A DNA stretch of 64,000 nucleotides from Amycolatopsis palatopharyngis (GCF_003385185.1 NZ_PQHZ01000010.1:124001-188000), one strand, 5' to 3'; shown: positions 34,067 through 43,300, numbered from the stretch's first letter. Made by a program: numbers and translations. The notes: a model not told the origin generated them from the letters alone.

Positions 34067-37000
34067 CTAGGTGAGCAGCCCCGCCGTCAGTTCGTCGGTG
34101 ACGACCTGGTCACGCTCAGACGGGGTCAGCCAGCGTGCCTGGCTGCCGCCCAAGGACCGGGTAACCATGAGGACGTTGTCGAAGTTCTCGGCGACGTCAC
34201 GCATGTGGCTGATCACGGCGACCAACCGGCCACCGTCGGCTTGGCGGGTGAGTGCTTCGAGGGCGTCGCCGAGGATGTTGGTGTCCAGGGAACCGAATCC
34301 TTCGTCGAGGAACAGGGCTTCGACTCGTCCGCCACCCCGAGAGGTGAGTTCCACCAGGGCCAAGGCCAGAGCCAGGCTCGCCAGGAACGTCTCGCCTCCC
34401 GAGAGGGTCTTCACGTCGCGAGGCTGCCCCGTATGACCGTCGACGATGCGGAAATCGTCGGAGAACGCGAACCGATCCTTGGTCATCGACTGAAGCAACT
34501 CCGACGCTATGCCCAGGAGTGCTCGTTGGCGGCGCTTGACGACCGCGGCCAGGAACTTGCCGTCGGCGAGAAGGCTGCCGAGCTCGCGGAGGCTATCGAC
34601 CATGGGTTTGGCGGCAGAGATGCGGGTGTCCAGTTCGGCGCAGAGGGGCTGTTGGGCGATCGCCTTGTCGCGGTCGCGCTCGGCCACGCGTGCGTCGGCC
34701 CTGGCCTCGGTCAACAGCGTGGCCAGCGTGTCGTCGTCGGCGATGTCGGCCGAGGCGAGCGCTGTGGCGGCGTCAGATTGTGCTGTCGCGGCAAGGCCGT
34801 CTTGTATGGATGCTTCGCGCAGACAGTGTTGGTTGATCGCCTCCACGGCCGCCAGCACGTCACGTGCCCATTCCGCGTCCTCGGCGATGGTCGAGGGTGT
34901 CGGGCGTTCCTGCGCCGCTGGAAGTCCGGTCAGCTGTGCCGCGGCGAGGGACTGGTCGGCCAGGGCTTGGATGCGCTGGCTCAGTTGTGTCGCGGGTTGC
35001 TCGACGGTGGTCCGGTGCTGACGGCCGAGTCGTTCCTTCTCACCGCGCAACAGCTTGATCTGTTTGTGAGCGGCGTCGAGCTGAACAGTGACGTCCTCCA
35101 GTTCTGCCTGGCGCTGCTGGGCTTTTTCCTTGCTGCGGTCGATGGCCGCGGTGGTCAGTTCAGTGTGGACCCGGTAGGGCTCGGGTAGTGTGTCGTGCGC
35201 CTTCGTGATCTTCTCTTGTCGCCGCGAAAGAGCTCGCTGTGCTTTGGCCAGAGCGGCCTCGCGGTCGGCGAGTGCGCGCTCGGCGTGGCGCAGATCGGCG
35301 ATCTCATTTGTCATGGCGTCGTGCGCCGTCTTTGCCTCTGCGGCGGCTGTTTCCTTGGCAGTGGCAGTTTGGCCCACGGCCTCGTGCACGGCGGTCAGGA
35401 TCGCTTCGTCGTCCTGGTCGAGATTCACGTCACCGAGCACTGCGAAGATGGCCTGATAAGCCTCGCCGCGTTCGGAAAGCGCCGTGTCGAGGGCCTTGAT
35501 CGCCTCGTCGACGTTGGTCTGCGCGGTCTTGCGTGACTCTTTCGCCTCGGCGAGCTTGGTTGCCGATGTCTTGGCGTGTTTCTGTGCGCTGGTCCGCGCG
35601 GTCGTGGCTTGTTTCGTCTCGGCGGTGGTGGGCGCGGTGAAGTCGTCGGGAAGGGGGCGAACACAGATGGGGCACGGTTCTCCGGGGTGACTGGCGGATG
35701 CTGCATGGGCAGCCGCGTTTGCACGGTGCACGGCCTCAAGCCGCGCCGTTGCCTTGTCGAAATCTTCGTCCGCTTGCGCGACGACCCGCTGTGCTTCGGC
35801 GACCTCGTTTGTGCGCTTGTTCAGCTCCTCCCGATGCGTGTTTACCGTTTCGGACGCGGTGGATGCGGCTTTGACAGCACGCCTGGCTTCAGTAAGCAGG
35901 GCACGACACTGTTCGAGCTTTTCTGTCGCGTCAGTGTGCGCGGTCTCCGCGATGCCCGCGTTGGTTTGAGCCAGCTCGGCCTGGGCGATGAGCTCAGCCT
36001 GACCGCTTCTGCGGTCATTCAGGACAGCGCGCTCGGCGTCGATGGTCGCGCGTTCTTCGGCGTGGTCACGTTGCTCGTCGTCGATTCCCGGAATCTGGTC
36101 TAGCAACGACTCAAGTGTGGCCAATGCCGTTGCGACCCCAGTGATTCCCGTTCCCGCGGCATCTGCGGTGGCGAGGACCGCCTTGAGATCGGCCTCGTCG
36201 GAATCGGCCTGGTCGAGTTGACTGTCCACGGCGTTGATGTCGTCGGTGAGTTGGATGTCGAGTTCGATCAAGCGACCGTACTGCTCGTCGATGTCTTCTG
36301 GAATCTTCGCTGTCAGCTGTTGCGCCGCAGTCCGATGGTCGCTTGCCCGACCTTCGGCATCGTCGTGGGCATTGCGAGCCTTGGCGATCACCTCCTTGAG
36401 GCGATCCAGCTTCTGGACTTGCTCCTGTGCCACCGACAGCCGCTCGCCAGCGTCCACGATGGTAGCCGCCGGGTCAGGCAGCAACGACGCACGACGCAGT
36501 TCCACTTCGTGCAGCAGCGGCTGAAGACGATCGTGCAATCCGTTGGTGTGTCGGCGAACCTCAGCGATCTGGTCGAGCCCGAGGACGTTCTTCAGTATGG
36601 CCGTGCGGTCCGCTTCCCGCGTCTGCAGAAGTTCTTGGAACCGTCCCTGGGGCAGGACCACCGCTTTGAGGAAGGCGGCGTAGTCAAGCCCGATGAGCTT
36701 GCGGATGGCGTCGTCGACCGAGCGGGAGTTGTCGAGGACAGAGTTGTCGTCCAGACCTTCGAGCCGATGCGTCGACGGGGGGTAGTTGCTGGCGGAGGTC
36801 GTCCGAGTGACCCGCCAGGTCTTGCCCCTGGCTTGGAAGGTCAGCTCGACGCGCAGGGTTCCGTCTCCACCGTCGGCGATCAGCCTCTTTCCGCCTCGGG
36901 CGTCCCAGGTGCAGCCTCCGTAGAGCGCAAAACACAGCGCCTCCAGGAGCGAGGACTTTCCGGCGCCGGTGTCCCCGACGACCGCCATCAGGTCCACGTC

Positions 37001-37069
37001 GGTGAAGTTGATTTCCTGCTCGGCGAGGTAGGAGCGCAGTCCGGTGAACTTCAGGGTCAGGGGCCTCAC
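34067..37069 (-). CDS. sbcC: SbcC-like exonuclease ATPase subunit (Rad50 family)
   Basis: 1,000 residues from GTG 37069, which overlaps the sbcD stop (GTGA). The ATPase halves have LMAVVGDTGAGKSSLLEALC (about 28-47) and, at the C-terminus, DVKTLSGGETFLASLALALA and VEALFLDEGFGSLD. Between them are long coiled coils broken by a zinc hook, GEPCPICVRPLP (about residue 466). This is the complete SbcC/Rad50 layout. With SbcD it opens hairpins and cuts protein-blocked DNA ends. The long open frame upstream of 37069 is spurious, as it overlaps sbcD. A house-keeping sbcCD elsewhere in the genome is not excluded; this copy lies inside a defence block. Confidence 0.93.
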   Translation of the reverse strand: MRPLTLKFTGLRSYLAEQEINFTDVDLMAVVGDTGAGKSSLLEALCFALYGGCTWDARGGKRLIADGGDGTLRVELTFQARGKTWRVTRTTSASNYPPSTHRLEGLDDNSVLDNSRSVDDAIRKLIGLDYAAFLKAVVLPQGRFQELLQTREADRTAILKNVLGLDQIAEVRRHTNGLHDRLQPLLHEVELRRASLLPDPAATIVDAGERLSVAQEQVQKLDRLKEVIAKARNAHDDAEGRASDHRTAAQQLTAKIPEDIDEQYGRLIELDIQLTDDINAVDSQLDQADSDEADLKAVLATADAAGTGITGVATALATLESLLDQIPGIDDEQRDHAEERATIDAERAVLNDRRSGQAELIAQAELAQTNAGIAETAHTDATEKLEQCRALLTEARRAVKAASTASETVNTHREELNKRTNEVAEAQRVVAQADEDFDKATARLEAVHRANAAAHAASASHPGEPCPICVRPLPDDFTAPTTAETKQATTARTSAQKHAKTSATKLAEAKESRKTAQTNVDEAIKALDTALSERGEAYQAIFAVLGDVNLDQDDEAILTAVHEAVGQTATAKETAAAEAKTAHDAMTNEIADLRHAERALADREAALAKAQRALSRRQEKITKAHDTLPEPYRVHTELTTAAIDRSKEKAQQRQAELEDVTVQLDAAHKQIKLLRGEKERLGRQHRTTVEQPATQLSQRIQALADQSLAAAQLTGLPAAQERPTPSTIAEDAEWARDVLAAVEAINQHCLREASIQDGLAATAQSDAATALASADIADDDTLATLLTEARADARVAERDRDKAIAQQPLCAELDTRISAAKPMVDSLRELGSLLADGKFLAAVVKRRQRALLGIASELLQSMTKDRFAFSDDFRIVDGHTGQPRDVKTLSGGETFLASLALALALVELTSRGGGRVEALFLDEGFGSLDTNILGDALEALTRQADGGRLVAVISHMRDVAENFDNVLMVTRSLGGSQARWLTPSERDQVVTDELTAGLLT

Positions 37070-38331
37070 CGTGACACCTCCGCGGCAACCGGAGCTCGGT
37101 CGGATTCCAGCGGGTCGGTGAGCAGCGATTCCTCTGGCATCACAGCGGGTTGTTGTTCTTCCACCGCTGTCAGCACCCTCGCGAATGTCGCCATGACGCG
37201 GTCGGCCGCGACCGTGGTGGTGCCCTGGTCTGCCAGGTAGTCGCGGAAGAGTTGACGCAGGTTGGGTTCGACGTCGGCGGCGACCGCGTCTTGGGTGAGG
37301 ACCTCCAGTTTCTGATCCGCGCATACCTCGTTGACCTGGAGGACGACGGCGTCTGGCAGAAGGTCGTCGACCAGCTCGGACAGGGCTGGGTGGTGCGTTT
37401 GTGTGTGCACGGTGACCTGGCACAGGTCCCGTCCGACCGACGGTGCGAGTACACGCAGATCGTCCAGGGTGCCCTCAAGCCGCCGCAGTTGCCGGCCACC
37501 GCTCAACCCGACGATGTCGATGTTGGCCTTCTGGCCGGGCCGGAGGTCGGCGAGGACGACGCTCTTGCGTTCCCCGGCTTCGCCGAAGTCGAGCTGGATC
37601 GGAGATCCGGCGTACCGGCCGGGAACCTGGGTGCCGGGCAACTTCTGGGGCTGATGGATATGGCCGAAGGCCGCGTAGTTGACCGCGGGCAGGTCCTCGG
37701 CGTTGGTGGCGTAGTAGTCCGAGGCGTGCACCGGGCGTTCGCTTCCGGCGAAGTTGGCGCCGCCGACGTGCAGATGCGCGGCGAACATCGCGATGTCACG
37801 GCGGTCGTCGAAGTCGCGCAGCAACTCTGCGGCCAGCATCCGCTCCATCCTGCCGATGCGTTCGGCATAAGCGGCGCGCCAGTGGTGGGGGTCGTCGAAA
37901 GCGTCGATGGCCCGGTTGGAATGCACGAACGGCAGAACCGCGAGGCGCAGCACGGTGTCGTCGGCTCCGTGGAATCGGAGGATCCCGCCCTGGTCGGGAT
38001 CGCGGGGTTTGTCGATGAAATGAATCCCGCTGTCGGGGCCAAGGAGTTGCGCGAAAAGCTGAAACAGCAGCGGCGAGTCATGGTTGCCGCACACGACGAC
38101 CACGGGCGCGACGGCCGCAAGCTCCTTGAGCACTGTGGTGGCTTTGCTCATGTCTGGATAGGACGGCCGGGCGTGGTCGAAGAGATCGCCTGAGTGCACG
38201 ATCAGTTCCGGCTTTTCGCTGCGGGCCACGGCGATGATCTCGGTCAGAACAGTATCGTGGTCAACGGAGCGGGGTTCGTTGTAGGTGACCCGACCGAGGT
38301 GCCAGTCGGATACGTGGAGAACTCTCATCAT
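37066..38331 (-). CDS. sbcD: SbcD-like nuclease (Mre11 family)
   Basis: 421 residues with the calcineurin-like metallophosphoesterase motifs in order: LHVSDWHLGR (about 5-14), ELIVHSGDLFDHARPSY, VVVCGNHDSPLL, IAMFAAHLHVGG and YAAFGHIHQPQKLPG. The C-terminal capping domain has about 150 residues. It is the Mn-dependent nuclease partner of SbcC. GTGA overlap with sbcC shows coupling. Upstream, 133 bp separate it from the SF1 helicase gene on the same strand. Confidence 0.94.
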   Translation of the reverse strand: MMRVLHVSDWHLGRVTYNEPRSVDHDTVLTEIIAVARSEKPELIVHSGDLFDHARPSYPDMSKATTVLKELAAVAPVVVVCGNHDSPLLFQLFAQLLGPDSGIHFIDKPRDPDQGGILRFHGADDTVLRLAVLPFVHSNRAIDAFDDPHHWRAAYAERIGRMERMLAAELLRDFDDRRDIAMFAAHLHVGGANFAGSERPVHASDYYATNAEDLPAVNYAAFGHIHQPQKLPGTQVPGRYAGSPIQLDFGEAGERKSVVLADLRPGQKANIDIVGLSGGRQLRRLEGTLDDLRVLAPSVGRDLCQVTVHTQTHHPALSELVDDLLPDAVVLQVNEVCADQKLEVLTQDAVAADVEPNLRQLFRDYLADQGTTTVAADRVMATFARVLTAVEEQQPAVMPEESLLTDPLESDRAPVAAEVSR

Positions 38332-38464
38332 TCCTCTCAGAGTCGACTAGCGGCAGGACCACCATGACGTCAACGGGCGGGCGTGTTCACCGGGGTAGCT
38401 GGGATTTCAAGGTCCGCTGGCATTCACCGGATGCGTTCGAAGGTGCGGACGATGGGCCGTGTCT

Positions 38465-39781
38465 CTATGCCGCCGCTACTCGATGTGCGCGCAGATGCGC
38501 GAGCATTGCTTGGTTGGCCTCCCAACCGTCGGGGAATTTCGCTGGAACGCCCAGGTGCATGGGTTCGCTGGGCGGGTGCGCGTCGAGCAGGTCCTGGATG
38601 CCGGCTCTGGCCACGACTATGCAGGCGTGCCGATGTCGGGAGGTCAGGACGCACAGGCGGCCTGATTCGAGGTGGAATGCGGTCGCATCGCGCCGCCCTG
38701 ACAGCGGGTGCAGCACCAGAACCAGGTCATATTCACTGCCCTGCAGGCGATTGGCCGTGTCAACCTTGATCGCCTGGCCTCCGCGCTCGTGCAGGGTGTG
38801 CCGTATCGCCGCGACCTGATCGCGGTGGGCGGCCCCGATCGCGATACGCCCGGCTGTGACAGGGATGCCGTCCGGGCTGCGCTCGGAGTGAGCCGTGGCC
38901 CCGCGTTGGATCACCCGCAGGGCCAGATCGGTGATCGCGTAAACCGCCTGGGTGTCGGTGCGGAGGGTGTGCCGGGCGGGTAGCTCGTGTAGTGCCCAAC
39001 CGGTCCGGGCGGCAATCTCCAACGTGTCGTCGATGGGGCCGCCGAATCCTCGGGTTTGGTACGCCAGCTGTCGTTGATCGGCCGTGGTGGCGGAACGGAA
39101 GCCGGTGAACGGGTAGAACGCCTCTGACACCGGTGGCGCTGCCGACGCGGCCAGACGCCAGGACAGGGGCAGCTGGTGTACGGGCAGGTCGGGGTTGTTG
39201 CGGAGCATCGCGGCGACCGCGCTCTGCATGGGATCCCAGGTCAACCCGGTCCACCGGTCGACCTCGACGGTCGAGAACGGGTCCAGCTGACCGGGGTCTC
39301 CGACGAACAAGGCGTGCTCGAACCGCGCGGCGACGCGCAGGAGCATGTCCGAGCGCATCTGGTACGCCTCATCGATGATCGCCCACGGCCACGGGCCGTC
39401 CGCGACATGCACCCATTTCGCTGCCGTGCCGATGGTGATCTGCGGGGCGTGAAGGTCCTGGACTCGGTCGGCGACGCTGACATTGGGGTGGGTGACGCGG
39501 GTCGTCGGGACGTAGCCGTGCGCGGACAGCCTGCCGACGCGCACCGTGGGAGCCTCACGTGACATCCGGTCGACCAGGTCGTCGACTTGCTCGTTGGTCT
39601 GGGCGATGACCATCACCGGCTCGCCCCCGTGCGCGATCTGCGTCGCGGCCCTGACCACGAGGGTTGACTTGCCCGCGCCGGGCGGGGAGTCCACGACGAC
39701 GCCGAGGTGGCCGCGGGTGGTGAAGTCGGCTAATGCGGCGGTGATGACCCGTTCAACCTCGGCGGTGGCGTCGGCGGTCAC
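38465..39781 (-). CDS. SF1 DNA helicase/AAA ATPase
   Basis: 438 residues from GTG 39781 (GGAG five bases upstream, overlapping the previous stop by 4). Walker A is VVVDSPPGAGKSTLVVRA (about 28-45), motif II PWAIIDEAYQM (about 135), motif III FVGDPGQLDPF, and motifs V-VI VDTANRLQGSEYDLVLVLHP and LCVLTSRHRHACIVV. The protein is a minimal SF1 helicase with little outside the two motor domains. Last of a four-gene overlapping set, it probably works with the PD-(D/E)XK protein two genes upstream in an AddAB-like manner (inference). Confidence 0.85.
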   Translation of the reverse strand: MTADATAEVERVITAALADFTTRGHLGVVVDSPPGAGKSTLVVRAATQIAHGGEPVMVIAQTNEQVDDLVDRMSREAPTVRVGRLSAHGYVPTTRVTHPNVSVADRVQDLHAPQITIGTAAKWVHVADGPWPWAIIDEAYQMRSDMLLRVAARFEHALFVGDPGQLDPFSTVEVDRWTGLTWDPMQSAVAAMLRNNPDLPVHQLPLSWRLAASAAPPVSEAFYPFTGFRSATTADQRQLAYQTRGFGGPIDDTLEIAARTGWALHELPARHTLRTDTQAVYAITDLALRVIQRGATAHSERSPDGIPVTAGRIAIGAAHRDQVAAIRHTLHERGGQAIKVDTANRLQGSEYDLVLVLHPLSGRRDATAFHLESGRLCVLTSRHRHACIVVARAGIQDLLDAHPPSEPMHLGVPAKFPDGWEANQAMLAHLRAHRVAAA

Positions 39782-41277
39782 GACCACTCCTCCTTTGCGT
39801 CGTCACTGGTCGGGGTCGGTTGGACGGGCGGGCCGCCGTGGGTCCATGGTGTGTTCTCCCGAGCGGGGAAGGTGCCGCGTGGTTGGTAGGAGTCGGTGAG
39901 GGTGCTGAAGCACACCCGGTCCCCGACCGTCGGCATGGTCCCTGCCGGTGCTGTTCTGCCGCGCCCCATGCCGCCGGCGAGTTCCAGCGTGATCTCCAGG
40001 CCGACCGGTATCTCGGCTATCGCGACGATCTCGGCTCGCTGCCGTGGTCGCGCTTGGTCGCTCACGATGGCGTCGCCGGGGACCAGCCGCACGGGATCCG
40101 GAGTTGACACGGTGATCAAGGGGCGGAGCACCGCGCTGCGGCCGGTGCCGACCCGTCGGTTCGGCACCGCCGAGGTGACCGTTCCCGCGAAGGCGTCACC
40201 GGCGAGCCGGTATTCCGCCATGACCAGCGGGTCATCGAAAGCCCGTTGCGCGTCGTAATCGGCCTGGTGCCGTTCAAGCTCGTTGAGCCGCCTCGCCGCG
40301 GCCACCGCACTGTCCCGCTTGGGCTGCGGGTAGCCGCCGTTCGTGAGGTAGGTGTGGAACTGAAGATAGGCGTCCTTGTCCTGGTCCCAGCGGGTCGCGA
40401 CATGGTCTCCCGGCGGCAGTGCCCCGAGCCGGTCGACCGCTTGCCACATCAGGTGCCAGGTGGGCTCGAGCTGGCCGCGCAGCGCGGCCTCGAGCCTGGT
40501 CATGGCGCGTTGCTGCCGTTCCGGGTCACCGGATGCGCGGTCATATTCGGTGATCCCCGGCTCGAGCACCTCCCGGTCGAAGGTCGGGTCGGTGGCCGGT
40601 CCGGCGGGCGGGCACACCAAAGGATCCTCCGCCGCGAGCGCGGTCTGCGCTCCGTCCGAACCCGGCGGCGGCGCGATCCAGCCCAGCAGGGAGGCGAGGT
40701 TGCCGTCTTCGATCGTGCTTTGCCCGGTGGCCCAGTTCCGGGCCAGGGCGTCCGTGGCGGCCATCAACAGCGACGAACCGGGGTGCTCCGCTCGCTCCGT
40801 CAGAAATGTGAGCCACTTGCCCAACGTGGGCACGGAGACCTCGACCGCGTACGGGCCGGTCGTGGAGCGAAACCGGGTGGAACGCCCGAACAACCGGAGA
40901 AAGTCGATACCCGCGCGGTTGGGCACCCATACCTGCGGCGCGTCGGCGATACGAGGCTTGGCCACTCCGCCGGGCTGGCTGACGACCTCCGTCGTGCTGG
41001 CGAAGGTCGCCACATAGTGCAGCAGGACCAACGCCAACGAGTGCGCGAACTCGAAACGCTGCCCGCGGTTGCGGGGCTGCGGAACGATCAGCAGTCGGGG
41101 CGTGTCACGGTCCCTGCCGACCATGGCGGCCAGGGGCGCGTTCGCCTCGCCAGCCATCGCCAGCGGCACACACACCAGCGGCCGTGCGCTGACGTGGACG
41201 TGGCGGACGGTGGTGATCGGCTGGGCGCAGCCGCGCTGGACCGCGTGTGCCCTCGCCAACGAAGTAAGCGTGCTCAT
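39778..41277 (-). CDS. unknown protein coupled to helicase and nuclease genes
   Basis: 499 residues from ATG 41277, in an ATGA overlap with the upstream gene; its own stop overlaps the helicase start. No P-loop, nuclease or DNA-binding motif is evident. The N-terminal half contains FEFAHSLALVLLHYVATFAS and WVPNRAGIDFLRLFGRSTRF. The middle is helical with many Trp and Arg. The C-terminal 120 residues look like small beta barrels (LVPGDAIVSD, IPVGLEITLELAG, VGDRVCFSTL). A role as scaffold or DNA-recognition subunit is possible. I do not recognise the family. Confidence 0.75.
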   Translation of the reverse strand: MSTLTSLARAHAVQRGCAQPITTVRHVHVSARPLVCVPLAMAGEANAPLAAMVGRDRDTPRLLIVPQPRNRGQRFEFAHSLALVLLHYVATFASTTEVVSQPGGVAKPRIADAPQVWVPNRAGIDFLRLFGRSTRFRSTTGPYAVEVSVPTLGKWLTFLTERAEHPGSSLLMAATDALARNWATGQSTIEDGNLASLLGWIAPPPGSDGAQTALAAEDPLVCPPAGPATDPTFDREVLEPGITEYDRASGDPERQQRAMTRLEAALRGQLEPTWHLMWQAVDRLGALPPGDHVATRWDQDKDAYLQFHTYLTNGGYPQPKRDSAVAAARRLNELERHQADYDAQRAFDDPLVMAEYRLAGDAFAGTVTSAVPNRRVGTGRSAVLRPLITVSTPDPVRLVPGDAIVSDQARPRQRAEIVAIAEIPVGLEITLELAGGMGRGRTAPAGTMPTVGDRVCFSTLTDSYQPRGTFPARENTPWTHGGPPVQPTPTSDDAKEEWS

Positions 41278-42401
41278 GCCGCACCACCAAGACATTCGCG
41301 GCGCAAATGCTCGGCCATCCGCAACACATGAGCCGCCTCTCGCTCATGCTCGTCAGGCGCAAGTGCATCCGTGGCCAACCCGATCGCCGCGGCGACGGTA
41401 TCGATCCCACCCAGGTTTTCCTGGACGGACCTCCCGAGCGCGGCGGTGTGTCCGCGAGCGCCAGCCCGGCAGAAGTAGGCCATCTCGCAGGTATCCAGAC
41501 ACTCTGGCGCATAACGCGCCTCGATCTGGTCCAACGCCGCACACAGTTCGTCAACCGACCGCGTCGCCTCGCCCTCCTCGTCACGCAGCAAGTCCAGGGT
41601 CAAGCCGACAGGCAGCGTCGCGACGAGGGTGCCAACGTCGGCCAGCCGGGCGAGTTGACGCCGTACCACGGTCAGCTGCTTGCGCACGTCGATCAGCGCG
41701 GCGGTCGGCCGGTTGGAGAAATCCTCGGGGCACACCAGGAACACCTCGTGCGAGACCAGGGCCGGGTCGACCCCGAGCTGCTCCAAGAGCTGGCGCATCG
41801 CCAGGACGTACACGGCGGACTGGATTGCCGCCGCGCCCACCTTGTGGGAATCGGCCCGGCGATCGATCACCGGGAAGGACTTGATCTCCACGACATGGAA
41901 GCGGTCCCGCAGCCGAAACGCGACGAGATCGGGCTCCAGGTACACCTCTCGGCCGCCGATGTTCATGCGCAGCAACGGGTGATCGAATAGGGTGCCGGCG
42001 TCCTGGTCGGAGCGGGCGGCGTGCGCCAACAGCTGGCGGGATCGCCGGTAGCGCGCTTCGAGCGTCTCGTGTCCGGCCACGCTGTTGAGGTCGTCGTAGG
42101 ACACCTCGGGAAGCGGCAGGTCGAGGTGCTTCCGCAGCAGTCGCAGCAATTCGGCGCAGCCGTTGGCCTTGACCTGTGCCTCGAAGGCGTTACCTCGGGC
42201 GATGGCGAAGCTGGACATGCCGAACGCGGCGGGATAGCCGATGTGCTCGGCCAGTGCCTGTTTGTCGATGGAGGCTGCGTCGAGAACGCTCCTGCGGGCG
42301 CAGCCGGGATTGCTGGTTAACGCGGCGATCGTCCGGGCATTGTGCTTCTTCGGCTCAGCCGACCCGCGGATGGCGTTCAGACGGGTGTCGGTGTTGGTCA
42401 A
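41274..42401 (-). CDS. PD-(D/E)XK nuclease with probable Fe-S staple (Cas4/AddB-like)
   Basis: 375 residues. The nuclease core shows EVYLEPDLVAFRLRD then FHVVEIKSF (about 150-173), a standard D...ExK active site, with QSAVYVLAMRQLLEQLG following as the conserved Q-x3-Y helix. One Cys near the N-terminus (Cys34, NPGCARRSVL) and a C-terminal CLDTCEMAYFC cluster (about 298-309) match the Fe-S staple of Cas4, Dna2 and AddB. Such proteins are 5'-3' or 3'-5' single-strand exonucleases. It lies in the four-gene overlapping set with an SF1 helicase, suggesting an end-resection machine. Confidence 0.82.
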   Translation of the reverse strand: MTNTDTRLNAIRGSAEPKKHNARTIAALTSNPGCARRSVLDAASIDKQALAEHIGYPAAFGMSSFAIARGNAFEAQVKANGCAELLRLLRKHLDLPLPEVSYDDLNSVAGHETLEARYRRSRQLLAHAARSDQDAGTLFDHPLLRMNIGGREVYLEPDLVAFRLRDRFHVVEIKSFPVIDRRADSHKVGAAAIQSAVYVLAMRQLLEQLGVDPALVSHEVFLVCPEDFSNRPTAALIDVRKQLTVVRRQLARLADVGTLVATLPVGLTLDLLRDEEGEATRSVDELCAALDQIEARYAPECLDTCEMAYFCRAGARGHTAALGRSVQENLGGIDTVAAAIGLATDALAPDEHEREAAHVLRMAEHLRRECLGGAA

Positions 42402-42443
42402 CTATCTCTTCCTTCGCGGGGGAAGCGCGGGCAGGAAGTCCGC

Positions 42444-43241
42444 TCAGTTTTTGGTAGTGGCGCGCGATACGACCTTCAGGGCCGAGCCGAACAGCTGATG
42501 GATCTCATCGAGTTGTGTCCGGGCTCGGGTGGCTGCCACCTCGCGGTGTGCTTGGTCGGCTTCATGGTGTATCGCTAGTTCTGCTCGCGCCGCATCAGCG
42601 ACCCTCGCTGGCTTGATCGCATCGAACGACTCGGCGGCACCGGGAATGTTCGTGGCGAACCGCCACAACAAACTCAATGCGGGCAACGGCGGCTCGCTCA
42701 TCCTGTCAACCTGTTCCGACAGTCCGATGGCTGCGAGGAGGAAGTCGACGCGCGCGCTGAGCGGGCCGATGACTCTGCGAGGCATGGGCCAGGTCGAGAC
42801 CGCTAGCAGCCCACGGGCAGGCACCAGCCGATCCGCGGTCAACGCGCTGCACAAGTAGTACGGGCGGGCGTGCGGCGACGATCGGAACGAGCGTTCCTCG
42901 TCCCGCCGCAGGCTGGTCAACCGCGCCCCGGCCATCTCGCCCCCGAAGAACGCGCTGTGCACGGCGACGATCAGTTTGGGCGCGGACGGCACGCCGAGCA
43001 GGGTGAGTGCCCGGTGAACCTGGTCGCGGATCGGCAGCAGAGACCCCGCAGGTCGAACCGGGTCCGGCTCGGGCGTGGGCGTGGTCATGGCCGCGAGGGC
43101 TTCGTCCCAAGTGCGTTCCGCGCGGCGCAGGCCGGCCCGCAGTTCGCGCGCTCGCGCGGGGTCGCCGGACATGGCCGCCCGGCGCACCTCAGTCCGTAGA
43201 CCGTCGATGCGACGCTCGAGTTCCTCTAGGGGCTCCGCCAT
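42444..43241 (-). CDS. unknown coiled-coil-start protein, first gene of the helicase-nuclease set
   Basis: 265 residues from ATG 43241 (MAEPLEELERRIDGLRTEVR), beginning with an amphipathic helix of about 55 residues that is probably a coiled coil. The rest has no catalytic motif I can identify. LIVAVHSAFFGGEMAGARLT and ARPYYLCSALTADRLVPARG are the most distinctive segments. It is separated from the nuclease gene by 42 bp. Three CAGTA repeats lie immediately upstream in the divergent promoter region, so this gene's promoter is probably a control point for the whole block. The open frame upstream to 43286 runs through those repeats. Confidence 0.7.
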   Translation of the reverse strand: MAEPLEELERRIDGLRTEVRRAAMSGDPARARELRAGLRRAERTWDEALAAMTTPTPEPDPVRPAGSLLPIRDQVHRALTLLGVPSAPKLIVAVHSAFFGGEMAGARLTSLRRDEERSFRSSPHARPYYLCSALTADRLVPARGLLAVSTWPMPRRVIGPLSARVDFLLAAIGLSEQVDRMSEPPLPALSLLWRFATNIPGAAESFDAIKPARVADAARAELAIHHEADQAHREVAATRARTQLDEIHQLFGSALKVVSRATTKN

Positions 43242-43249
43242 GGACAAGA

Positions 43250-43279
43250 CAGTACCAGAGTTCCAGTATTCTCCAGTAA
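43250..43279. promoter_or_regulatory. three CAGTA repeats in a divergent promoter region
   Basis: CAGTA occurs at 43250, and CCAGTA at about 43263 and 43273, the last two one helical turn apart. They lie between the minus-strand block (start 43241) and the plus-strand small gene (start 43301). Evenly spaced direct repeats of this kind are usual operator sites. No regulator is identified. Confidence 0.4.
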
Positions 43280-43300
43280 CTACCACTCTTTTGGGAGTGT

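Noticed and set aside
33143-35188. 681-codon plus-strand frame across the kleisin-like and sbcC genes
   Set aside because: It runs opposite conserved SbcC motifs and the operon junction, has no recognisable domain, and is explained by GC-rich codon shadowing.
34067-37423. Longer version of SbcC starting near 37423
   Set aside because: The extra 118 residues lie inside sbcD in another frame and are Arg/Pro-rich. GTG 37069 overlaps the sbcD stop and starts the true N-terminal strand.
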